Positions 6,771 to 13,362 of a stretch of DNA of 16,418 nt are shown piece after piece; the stretch's first letter is position 1; each line of letters begins with the position of its first letter. Position numbers and translations under genes: made by a program. Below the pieces are notes generated by a model. That model made no database searches. It was given only the letters and a program-made list of their open reading frames with translations, and was not told where the DNA came from. The stretch lies in assembly GCA_020025415.1 (NCBI GenBank), contig JAHHSB010000014.1:1-16418 (forward strand). The letters are read 5' to 3'. The stretch is from Oscillibacter sp. (GTDB lineage: Bacteria > Bacillota > Clostridia > Oscillospirales > Oscillospiraceae).

Positions 6771-7907
6771 ATGATCTTTGAAGAGAAATATGAGCTCATC
6801 CGCAAACTTGCTCGCAATTTTGCGGAGACCGAACTGACCAGTGACATTCTGGATCAGGTCGAGGAGACCGCGGTGTTCCCGCGGGAGATCCTCGACAAGA
6901 TGGCCAAGGCTGGTTTCTTCGGCATTAAGGTGCCCAAGGAGCTGGGCGGCCAGGGCAGCGACCATCTGGCATACGTGATCGTCATGGAAGAGATCGCCCG
7001 TGTCAGCGCCGTCGCCAGCCTGTACGTGTCCAGCCCCAACTCCCTGGCTGGCGGCCCCATCTCCCTGTCCGGCACCGAGGAGCAGAAGAAGAAGTATCTG
7101 ACTCCCTGCGCTACCGGCGAGAAGATTCTCTGCTTCGCTCTGACCGAGCCCGGCGCCGGTTCCGATGCCGGCAGCATGACCACCACCGCTGTGGACTGCG
7201 GCGATTACTATCTGCTCAATGGCCGTAAGTGCTTCATCACCGGTGCTCCTCTGTCTGACTACGCAATCGTTTACGCCAAGACCGATCCCTCTAAGGGTAC
7301 CAAGGGCATCTCCGCCTTCATCGTACATATGGATTGGCCCGGCGTTTCCACCGGCAAGCCCGAGAACAAGATGGGTCTGGTTGGCTGCGCCACCAGCGAC
7401 ATCATCCTCGAAGATGTTAAGGTCCCCAAGGAGAACCTGCTGGGCGAGCTGAACAAGGGCTTCGCCAACGCCATGAAGACCCTGGACGTGGGTCGTATGG
7501 GCGTTGCCGCTCAGTCCATCGGCGTGGCGCAGGCCTGCCTGGACGAGGCTGTGAAGTATTCCAAGGAGCGCAAGCAGTTCGGCAAGCCCATCTGCAAGTT
7601 CCAGAACACCCAGTTCACTCTGGCGGACATGGCTACCAAGCTGCAGGCCGCCAAGGAGCTGGTGTATCAGGCTGCCATTACCAAGGATAAGGGCGGCAAC
7701 AGCAGCATGGCCGCTGCCATGGCCAAGTATTACGCAGCAGAGATCTGCAACGAGATCGCCGCTAAGGCCCTGCAGATCCACGGTGGTTACGGCTTCATCA
7801 AGGACTACCGCATCCAGCGCCTGTATCGCGACTGCCGCGTGTTCACCATCTATGAGGGCACCAGCCAGGTTCAGCAGATGGTGATTGCCGGTCAGTTGCT
7901 GAAGTAA
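6771..7907 (+). CDS. acyl-CoA dehydrogenase (enoyl-CoA reductase partner of EtfBA)
   Basis: A 378-residue short-chain type acyl-CoA dehydrogenase. The FAD/substrate signature CFALTEPGAGSDAGS lies at 121-135, the mid-domain RKQFGKPICKFQ at about 266-277, and the catalytic base is E362 in IYEGTSQVQ. The family spans about 380 residues with an N-terminal helical domain, a beta domain and a C-terminal helical domain, all present. I chose the ATG at 6771 because AGGAGG lies 8 nt upstream. An earlier in-frame ATG at 6735 has no such site. Placed first in a dehydrogenase-etfB-etfA operon and divergent from a 2-hydroxyacyl-CoA dehydratase, it most likely runs as a 2-enoyl-CoA reductase, as in the acrylate and Stickland pathways, with NADH electrons passing through EtfBA. 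Chain-length preference cannot be told. Confidence 0.94.
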   Translation: MIFEEKYELIRKLARNFAETELTSDILDQVEETAVFPREILDKMAKAGFFGIKVPKELGGQGSDHLAYVIVMEEIARVSAVASLYVSSPNSLAGGPISLSGTEEQKKKYLTPCATGEKILCFALTEPGAGSDAGSMTTTAVDCGDYYLLNGRKCFITGAPLSDYAIVYAKTDPSKGTKGISAFIVHMDWPGVSTGKPENKMGLVGCATSDIILEDVKVPKENLLGELNKGFANAMKTLDVGRMGVAAQSIGVAQACLDEAVKYSKERKQFGKPICKFQNTQFTLADMATKLQAAKELVYQAAITKDKGGNSSMAAAMAKYYAAEICNEIAAKALQIHGGYGFIKDYRIQRLYRDCRVFTIYEGTSQVQQMVIAGQLLK

Positions 7908-7926
7908 GAAGGAGGACTTGAAGAAC

Positions 7927-8715
7927 ATGAAAATCATCGTTTGCGCTAAGCAGGTTCCTGATACGAACATCATCAAGATCGATCCCGTGAAGGGCACCCT
8001 GATCCGTGACGGCGTGCCCAGCATCCTCAACCCCGACGACGCCAACGCCCTGGAGGCCGCCCTGGAGCTCAAGGAGCAGGTCCCCGGCTCCACCGTGAGC
8101 GTTGTGTCCATGGGTCCGCCCCAGGCCTGCGCCATGCTGCGCGAGTGCATGGCTATGGGCGCTGATAACGCCTATCTTCTCAGCAGCCGCGCTTTCGGCG
8201 GTGCTGACACCTGCGCCACCTCCACCACTATCGCCACCGGCATCAAGAAGATCGGCGATTACGACATCATCTTCGCCGGCCGTCAGGCCATCGACGGTGA
8301 TACCGCTCAGGTCGGTCCCCAGGTGGCTCTGCGTCTGGGCCTGCCCGAGGTCACTTATGTGCAGAAGATCCGCGAGTTCAAGGAGCACAGCGTGGTTGTG
8401 GAGCGCCAGATGGAAGACGGCTACGAGGTCGTGGAAGTCACCACTCCCTGCGTGCTGACCTGCGTCAAGGAGCTCAACACCCCCCGCTACATGTCCATCG
8501 GCGGCATCGAAGAGGCCTACAACAAGGAGATCACCATTTGGGATGAGCACGATGTGCAGCTGGATCCCAGCGAGTGCGGCCTGCAGGCCAGCCCCACCCA
8601 GGTTATGCGCAGCTTTACCCCTGCCCCCAAGGGTAAGGGCGAGATGCTGAGCGGCACCGTGGCCGAGATGGCCGCCACCCTGGTGAAGAAGCTGGACGAG
8701 AAACACGCGCTTTGA
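7927..8715 (+). CDS. etfB: electron transfer flavoprotein, beta subunit
   Basis: A 262-residue EtfB. Typical features are the N-terminal MKIIVCAKQVPDTN, ILNPDDANALEAALELKE (33-50) and the nucleotide-binding AGRQAIDGDTAQVGPQ (117-132). In clostridial EtfB the nearby site holds the FAD that accepts hydride from NADH, rather than the AMP of respiratory ETFs. The ATG at 7927 is the start that matches the family. A TTG at 7918 is in frame but lies only a few bases after the AAGGAGG site. The gene follows acd after 19 nt and precedes etfA by 22 nt, so the three form one operon. The subunit works with EtfA as electron carrier for the dehydrogenase. Confidence 0.95.
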   Translation: MKIIVCAKQVPDTNIIKIDPVKGTLIRDGVPSILNPDDANALEAALELKEQVPGSTVSVVSMGPPQACAMLRECMAMGADNAYLLSSRAFGGADTCATSTTIATGIKKIGDYDIIFAGRQAIDGDTAQVGPQVALRLGLPEVTYVQKIREFKEHSVVVERQMEDGYEVVEVTTPCVLTCVKELNTPRYMSIGGIEEAYNKEITIWDEHDVQLDPSECGLQASPTQVMRSFTPAPKGKGEMLSGTVAEMAATLVKKLDEKHAL

Positions 8716-8737
8716 GCGGAAAGGACGAGGATAAACA

Positions 8738-9919
8738 ATGGCTATTGTTGTAAATAAGGAAAAATGCAAGGGCTGCACCCTGTGCATGAAGAACTGCCCC
8801 TTTGAGGCAATTACCATGGAGAACAAGCTGGCCGTCATCGGCAGCGCCTGCACCGGCTGCGGTCAGTGCGTTGAGTCCTGCCCCTTTGGCGCCATCTCCA
8901 AGACTGAGGAGGCCGTTGCCGGTGCCGTGGACATCTCCCTGTATCACAACGTGTGGGTGTTCGCTGAGCAGCGGGAAGGCAAGCTGATGGGCGTGTCCAT
9001 CGAGCTGCTGGGTGAGGGCCGCAAGCTGGCCGACGCCATCGGCTGCCAGCTGTGCGCCATCCTGTGCGGCGACAACGTTGCCGGCCTGGCTGACGAGCTG
9101 TTCGAGTACGGCGCCGAGAAGGTCTATCTGGCTGAGGCTCCCGAGCTGGCCACCTACACCGCCGACGCTTACACCAAGGCGATCATGGAAGCTATCGAGG
9201 CCTACAAGCCCGAGATTGTTCTGCTGGGCGCCACCCACATCGGCCGCGACCTGGGTCCCTGCCTGGCCGTGCAGTGCAACACCGGCCTGACCGCCGACTG
9301 CACCAAGCTGGAGATCGATCCCGAGACCAAGGGCATCATGCAGACCCGTCCCGCTTTCGGCGGCAACCTGATGGCCACCATCGTCTGCCCCCACCATCGT
9401 CCCCAGATGTCCACCGTGCGTCCCGGCGTTATGGATAAGGCCGAGCGCGTGGCCGGCCGCAAGGGCGAGCTGATCCGTCTGACTCCCAGCTACACTGAGG
9501 GCGACATTCGCCAGAAGGTGCTGGAGGTCATCAAGAACGTGGGCGAGACCGTCAGCCTGACTGACGCCAAGGTCATTGTTGCCGGCGGCGCCGGCCTGGG
9601 CAACCCCGAGGGCTTCGAGCTGCTGAAGAAGCTGGCTGACCGCCTGGGCGGCACCATCGGTGCTTCCCGTGCCGCTGTGGACTCCGGCTGGATTGACCAC
9701 AGCTATCAGGTTGGTCAGACTGGCACCACCGTCAAGCCGAAGATCTACTTCGCCTGCGGCATTTCCGGTGCTATCCAGCACCTGGCCGGTATGCAGAACT
9801 CCGACATCATCGTCGCTATCAACAAGAACGAGAGCGCTCCGATCTTTGAAGTGGCGGATTATGGTATCGTGGGCGACCTGTACAAGGTCATTCCTGCGAT
9901 TCTGGATATCCTGGGCTGA
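8738..9919 (+). CDS. etfA: electron transfer flavoprotein, alpha subunit with N-terminal 2x[4Fe-4S] ferredoxin domain
   Basis: A 393-residue EtfA, about 60 residues longer than a plain EtfA. The extra N-terminal part holds two CxxCxxCxxxCP motifs (C10, C13, C16, C20 and C38, C41, C44, C48), which should bind two [4Fe-4S] clusters. The EtfA body follows, with the FAD-binding C-terminal domain marked by [11 protein letters not shown] (310-320), [11 protein letters not shown] (324-334) and GISGAIQH (341-348). EtfA proteins with ferredoxin-like domains are known from electron-bifurcating complexes such as caffeyl-CoA reductase (CarE) and the lactate dehydrogenase/Etf complex. In these, NADH reduces both an enoyl or keto substrate and ferredoxin. 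The ATG at 8738 has an AAGGACGAGG site. A terminator follows the gene, so it ends the operon. Bifurcation is inferred, not shown. Confidence 0.95.
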   Translation: MAIVVNKEKCKGCTLCMKNCPFEAITMENKLAVIGSACTGCGQCVESCPFGAISKTEEAVAGAVDISLYHNVWVFAEQREGKLMGVSIELLGEGRKLADAIGCQLCAILCGDNVAGLADELFEYGAEKVYLAEAPELATYTADAYTKAIMEAIEAYKPEIVLLGATHIGRDLGPCLAVQCNTGLTADCTKLEIDPETKGIMQTRPAFGGNLMATIVCPHHRPQMSTVRPGVMDKAERVAGRKGELIRLTPSYTEGDIRQKVLEVIKNVGETVSLTDAKVIVAGGAGLGNPEGFELLKKLADRLGGTIGASRAAVDSGWIDHSYQVGQTGTTVKPKIYFACGISGAIQHLAGMQNSDIIVAINKNESAPIFEVADYGIVGDLYKVIPAILDILG

Positions 9920-9939
9920 TTCCCATTTTTCACGAAATG

Positions 9940-9978
9940 AAAAGGAGGGCAGCAGGCAACTGCCGCCCTCCTTTTCTT
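9940..9978 (+). terminator. intrinsic terminator after etfA
   Basis: AAAAGGAGGGC (9940-9950) pairs with GCCCTCCTTTT (9965-9975), an 11-bp stem with a 14-nt loop that can pair further, followed by CTT. It separates acd-etfBA from the acyl-CoA ligase, whose GTG is only 31 nt beyond. Readthrough could still feed the ligase. Confidence 0.82.
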
Positions 9979-10008
9979 GGCAACAACGTTTAACAGGGAG
10001 GAAACATT

Positions 10009-11619
10009 GTGCCTGCATTAAAGCATTGGACCATTTCTGATTTTTTAGCCAACGCCGCCCGGGAATACGGGGATCGGCCCGCCGTTACATACAGCCAGAC
10101 CACCTGGACGTATCAGGATCTGGAGCGGATCACCGACCAGCTGGCCGCGGGTCTGCTGGCCGTGGGTGTCAAGCGAAAGACCCATGTAGCCATTCTGGCT
10201 GAGCCGGGTCTGTTCAGCCTGGCCATGTTCTACGCCGTGCAGAAGATCGGCGCCGTGGCCGCCATGATCTGCACCACCCTGACGCCGGATGAATTTGCCT
10301 TCCAGCTGGGGCTGTGCGATGCCGAATACCTGGCCTTTAACCGCTCCAACCATCGGGACGTGGATCTTCCCGGGCTGGTCCAGCGCGGGCTGCCCAAGGA
10401 TCACGGACTCAAGCAGATCTTCCACCTGGGACAGGAGGCGCTGAACGGATATGAAGGCTGCAACTGGCTGATCCGCCAGGGCGAGGCCATCTCTCCGGAG
10501 GAGCTGGCCGCCGCCAAGGCCGCCGTCCAGCCGGAGGATACCGCCGGCATCCTCTTTACTTCCGGCACCACCAGCAAACCCAAGGCGGTGATGATCTCGC
10601 AGCTGTCCCGGGTCAACAACGGCTTCCAGGAAGCCGAGGCCATGGACTGCACCCCCGAGGATCGCTTCTGCGTGTCTCTGCCCATGTATCACTGCTTCTG
10701 CATCTCCACCATCCTGCTGGCGGCCTGCGCCGCGGGCAGCTGCGTGTGCATCCCCCGCAGCCGGCACAGCCGGGACCTGCTGGCCACGGTTTCCGAGCAG
10801 CGCTGCACTATCTTTTCTAACGTGCCCACGCTGTTCCACGCGCTGGTCACCCGCAAGGACTTTCAGGAGTTTGACTTCAGCTCTCTGCGCTGCGGCCTGA
10901 TCGCCGGCAGCACCTATTCCCAGGAGCTGTTCCGCCGGGTGGAAAAGGTGCTGGGCTACACGCTGCTGTGCGGCCTGGGCCAGACGGAGTGCACCGGCGG
11001 CATCACCAGCGGCAGCCTGCGGGATTCCGAAGAGCTGCGCAGCACCACGGTGGGCCGCCTGCTGGAGCACGTGGAGGGGAAAATCATCTCCATGGGCGAC
11101 GAGCTGCCCGCCGGCACCACCCTGCCGGCAGGGAAGAAGGGTGAGTTCTGCGTCCGGGGCTACCTGCTGATGCAGGGCTACTACAAGCAGCCGGAGCTGA
11201 CGGCCAAGACCATTGACGAGGAGGGCTGGCTCCACACCGGCGACCAGGCCTACTTCGATGAAGACGGCTATCTCCACCTCACCGGCCGGATCAAGGATCT
11301 GATTATCCGGGGCGGCGAGAATATCGCCCCGGCGGAGATCGAAGGCGCCATCGGCGAGCTTCCCGGTGTGAAGGAGTGCAAGGTCCTGGGTGTCCCGGAT
11401 GATCATTACGGCGAAGAGATTTGCGCCTGCATTATGCCCAAGAATACCGGCCTGACCCCCGAGAGCGTGCGGAAGGCGCTGGCTCCTACGCTGGCCGCCT
11501 TCAAACTGCCCCGCTATGTGGTGTTCTTTGACGATTTCCCCCGCACCAGTACCGGCAAAGTCCGGCCCGGCGCGCTGAAAGAAGAGGCCATTGCCCGGCT
11601 CAATCTCCCTGCAAAGTAA
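10009..11619 (+). CDS. AMP-forming acyl-CoA ligase (ANL superfamily)
   Basis: A 536-residue ANL-superfamily ligase that would join a carboxylic acid to CoA with ATP going to AMP and PPi. Core motifs in order are the P-loop FTSGTTSKPK (183-192), GLGQTE (322-327), HTGDQAYFDEDGYLHLTGR (409-427, with D412 and R427), IIRGGENIAPAEIE (432-445) and the catalytic lysine K517 in PRTSTGKVRP. The layout fits medium/long-chain or broad acyl-CoA synthetases. It lacks obvious phenylacetate-CoA ligase features. The start is GTG at 10009, with GGGAGG 8 nt upstream. It is on the same strand as acd-etfBA but behind a terminator. In place of the CoA-transferase normally found in such loci, it may activate the hydroxyacid or an enoic acid. 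The acid cannot be named from sequence. Confidence 0.92.
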   Translation: MPALKHWTISDFLANAAREYGDRPAVTYSQTTWTYQDLERITDQLAAGLLAVGVKRKTHVAILAEPGLFSLAMFYAVQKIGAVAAMICTTLTPDEFAFQLGLCDAEYLAFNRSNHRDVDLPGLVQRGLPKDHGLKQIFHLGQEALNGYEGCNWLIRQGEAISPEELAAAKAAVQPEDTAGILFTSGTTSKPKAVMISQLSRVNNGFQEAEAMDCTPEDRFCVSLPMYHCFCISTILLAACAAGSCVCIPRSRHSRDLLATVSEQRCTIFSNVPTLFHALVTRKDFQEFDFSSLRCGLIAGSTYSQELFRRVEKVLGYTLLCGLGQTECTGGITSGSLRDSEELRSTTVGRLLEHVEGKIISMGDELPAGTTLPAGKKGEFCVRGYLLMQGYYKQPELTAKTIDEEGWLHTGDQAYFDEDGYLHLTGRIKDLIIRGGENIAPAEIEGAIGELPGVKECKVLGVPDDHYGEEICACIMPKNTGLTPESVRKALAPTLAAFKLPRYVVFFDDFPRTSTGKVRPGALKEEAIARLNLPAK

Positions 11620-11624
11620 AAAGT

Positions 11625-11640
11625 CCTGCCCTCGGGCAGG
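11625..11640 (+). other. small hairpin before the ligase terminator
   Basis: CCTGCC-CTCG-GGCAGG forms a 6-bp stem 5 nt after the ligase stop codon. It has no U-tract and probably supports the main terminator just downstream. Confidence 0.5.
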
Positions 11641-11654
11641 CATGAGAGAAGACG

Positions 11655-11690
11655 AAACGCCCCTGCAGGAGTTCTGCAGGGGCGTTTTTT
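11655..11690 (+). terminator. intrinsic terminator of the acyl-CoA ligase gene
   Basis: A perfect 14-bp stem (11655-11668 with 11674-11687), a 5-nt loop and a run of six T (11685-11690) lie 35 nt after the ligase stop. It faces the convergent MaoC-type gene. The opposite strand has only a weak T-tract. Confidence 0.93.
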
Positions 11691-11767
11691 GCCGTCACGG
11701 GCGGGGCGCCGGCCGGAGCCCGGGTCGTGGGGAAACCCGTTTTCCAAAAGCTGCCCGCCAGACCCGC

Positions 11768-12220
11768 TCAGGTGCGGGACTTCATCATCAGCGTCCAGTC
11801 ACTGTCGGTAGTGACCTTGCCGTCTTGATTCTTCAGCTGGCAGTGCATCTTCAGAACGCCGCGGCCAGGCTTGCTGGAGTGCTTAATCTCAGTGGGGGTC
11901 ATCTCGATGTGCACCGTGTCACCGATCTGCAGGGGGCCCACATAGCGCTCGGTCTGCTCTATGAAGGCGATGGTGGTGCCGCGCATCATGCCGGTCTGGT
12001 TGGACATACCGGCCATCATCACAGGGCCCAGCAGGCCGTGAGCAATGCGCTTGCCAAACATGTTCTGCTTGCCGAACTCCTCGTCCATGTGCAGGGGGTT
12101 GAAGTCGCCGGACAATCCCGCGTAATTCACCACGTCCGCCTCGGTAACGGTGCGGCCCGGCCCGATATAGGTTTTGCCGATCTCAAAGTCTTCCAGATAA
12201 AAGCCTTCCATCATGTTCAT
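11768..12220 (-). CDS. MaoC-like hot-dog (R)-specific enoyl-CoA hydratase
   Basis: A 150-residue single hot-dog domain protein. The motif YAGLSGDFNPLHMDEEFG (33-50) carries the catalytic D39 and H44 with N41, the hydratase-2 signature. GKRIAHGLLGPVMMAG follows as the central helix. Length and motif fit PhaJ/MaoC-type enzymes, which add water to trans-2-enoyl-CoA to give (R)-3-hydroxyacyl-CoA, or the reverse. I chose the ATG at 12220 because AAGGAG lies 9 nt upstream. ATGs at 12214 and 12211 are possible but less well placed. It lies 68 nt after the crotonase-type gene and is probably in the same operon. Its substrate is not known. It could draw enoyl-CoA away from, or feed it to, the neighbouring reductase. 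Confidence 0.88.
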   Translation of the reverse strand: MNMMEGFYLEDFEIGKTYIGPGRTVTEADVVNYAGLSGDFNPLHMDEEFGKQNMFGKRIAHGLLGPVMMAGMSNQTGMMRGTTIAFIEQTERYVGPLQIGDTVHIEMTPTEIKHSSKPGRGVLKMHCQLKNQDGKVTTDSDWTLMMKSRT

Positions 12221-12288
12221 GTCTCTTCGCTCCTTATCATTATCAATATAGAATGCTGATTGACATCGCAGCATCCGCCGGGGCCGGC

Positions 12289-13068
12289 TTACCGCCCGCG
12301 GAAGTTGGCCTTGCGCTTTTCCTTCAGCGCGGCGAAGCCCTCGATCTGATCGGGGGTACCAAAGCCGGAAGCCATGTAGCCCACCTCGATGCCCATGGCC
12401 ACATCCTGGGGCACAGACTCGCTGGCAGAGAGGATCCCCTTGTCCAGCATGATGGCAATGGCAGAGTTGTCGGCAATCTGCTTGGCCAGAGCGTAGACCT
12501 CATCCATTAGGGTCTCCGCGCTGGTAACCTTGTTGAGAATGCCCAGCTCATAAGCCTCGGCGGCCTTGATCCGGCGTCCGGTGAAGATCAGTTCCTTGGC
12601 CTTGTGCATGCCGATCACCCGAGGCAGGCGCAGCGTGCCGTTGAAGCCCGGGGTGATGCCCAAGGTCGCCTCCGGCAGGGCGAAGGAGGCCTTCTCGCTG
12701 GCGTAGAGGATATCCGTGCTCAGGGCAAACTCAAAGCCGCCGCCGAAGGCATAGCCGTTGATGGCGGAGATGGTGGGCTTGTTCAGCTGCTCGATCTTTC
12801 GGAACAGGTTGGCCCCCCGGCGGCTGTACTCGATGGCAGTCATGGTATTGGCAGCAGCCAGCGTCGAGGTTTCGGCGCCGGCGATGAAGGCCTTGCCCTC
12901 ACCGGTGAAGACGATGACGCGAACCTCGGGGTCCGCCGCCACTTCATCCACCGCTTCCTCCAGGTCATCGAGTACCTGAACATTCAGGGCGTTCAGGGCC
13001 TCGGGACGGTGGAAGGTGATGGTTGCGATGCCGTCCTCCTTTTTTAGAAGAACCTTTTTTTCCTCCAT
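12289..13068 (-). CDS. crotonase-family enoyl-CoA hydratase/isomerase
   Basis: A 259-residue crotonase-fold protein. The N-terminal CoA-binding HRPEALNALN (20-29), the first oxyanion-hole segment GKAFIAGAE (58-66), and INGYAFGGGFEFALSTDI (103-120) with E113 are visible. LPEATLGITPGFNGTLRLPR (131-150) with E133 supplies the second glutamate of hydratases. Both acidic residues being present supports water addition, giving (S)-3-hydroxyacyl-CoA. Two positions are unusual: AGAET replaces the common AGADI, and NGTLRL replaces GGTQRL. These may point to a special substrate or an isomerase role. The start ATG at 13068 has only a weak, distant purine stretch upstream. The gene leads an operon with the MaoC-type gene. 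I see no clear consensus promoter upstream of it. Confidence 0.88.
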   Translation of the reverse strand: MEEKKVLLKKEDGIATITFHRPEALNALNVQVLDDLEEAVDEVAADPEVRVIVFTGEGKAFIAGAETSTLAAANTMTAIEYSRRGANLFRKIEQLNKPTISAINGYAFGGGFEFALSTDILYASEKASFALPEATLGITPGFNGTLRLPRVIGMHKAKELIFTGRRIKAAEAYELGILNKVTSAETLMDEVYALAKQIADNSAIAIMLDKGILSASESVPQDVAMGIEVGYMASGFGTPDQIEGFAALKEKRKANFRGR

Positions 13069-13147
13069 GTCTTAATCACTCTTTCCCTTGTATTTTAGCC
13101 GCGGAGACCGGGGGGACCGGCTTTCCGTGAGTCTAACGATTTCATAT

Positions 13148-13166
13148 GGCGCGGCCGCACCGCGCC
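13148..13166. repeat. GC-rich inverted repeat upstream of the crotonase gene
   Basis: GGCGCGG-CCGCA-CCGCGCC is a perfect 7-bp inverted repeat in the 290-bp region between the crotonase gene and the divergent membrane-protein gene. It has no U-tract on either side. It could be an operator or leader hairpin. Confidence 0.4.
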
Positions 13167-13243
13167 GCCTCTGAACGGGGAGGCTGCACTGCCTCATCCA
13201 AGGCTGTATGCAAATCCCGGTTCGCTTGTGGGATCTGGAAGGG

Positions 13244-13314
13244 ATTTCCTGGGAAATGGTTGTAGAAATCGGGGTTTTGTGAAAGAAAGGTAGACTTTCC
13301 TTGGTGGAAATGGT
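13244..13314. repeat. paired TTTCC...GGAAATGGT repeats by the membrane-protein promoter
   Basis: ATTTCC-TG-GGAAAT (13244-13257) is a perfect inverted repeat whose right arm continues as GGAAATGGT (13252-13260). The same nine bases recur at 13306-13314, again preceded by TTTCC (13296-13300). The second copy fills the spacer of the promoter at 13291-13319. The copies are 54 bp apart, about five helical turns. Confidence 0.45.
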
Positions 13315-13319
13315 ATACT
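13291..13319 (+). promoter_or_regulatory. candidate sigma-A promoter of the membrane-protein gene
   Basis: TAGACT (13291-13296), a 17-nt spacer and TATACT (13314-13319) match the consensus at 4/6 and 5/6. TGG before the -10 box makes an extended -10. The predicted start near 13326 leaves a 37-nt leader with GAGGAA ahead of the ATG. Confidence 0.65.
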
Positions 13320-13362
13320 GCTTAACGGTTATCCCATCAAACTGAAAAGTGAGGAATGATTT

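Noticed and set aside
7918..7926. TTG start for etfB three codons upstream
   Set aside because: It is too close to the AAGGAGG site, and the family begins at MKIIVCAKQVPD, encoded from the ATG at 7927.
6714..8150. 478-codon minus-strand open frame opposite acd and etfB
   Set aside because: It has no motif and it crosses the promoter and gene boundaries of the real plus-strand operon.
8615..10018. 467-codon minus-strand open frame opposite etfA
   Set aside because: Mirror frame of a gene with clear ferredoxin and FAD motifs. No ribosome site or domain.
10045..11643. 532-codon minus-strand open frame opposite the acyl-CoA ligase
   Set aside because: The plus frame carries every ANL core motif. 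The minus frame has none and runs through the ligase terminator region.
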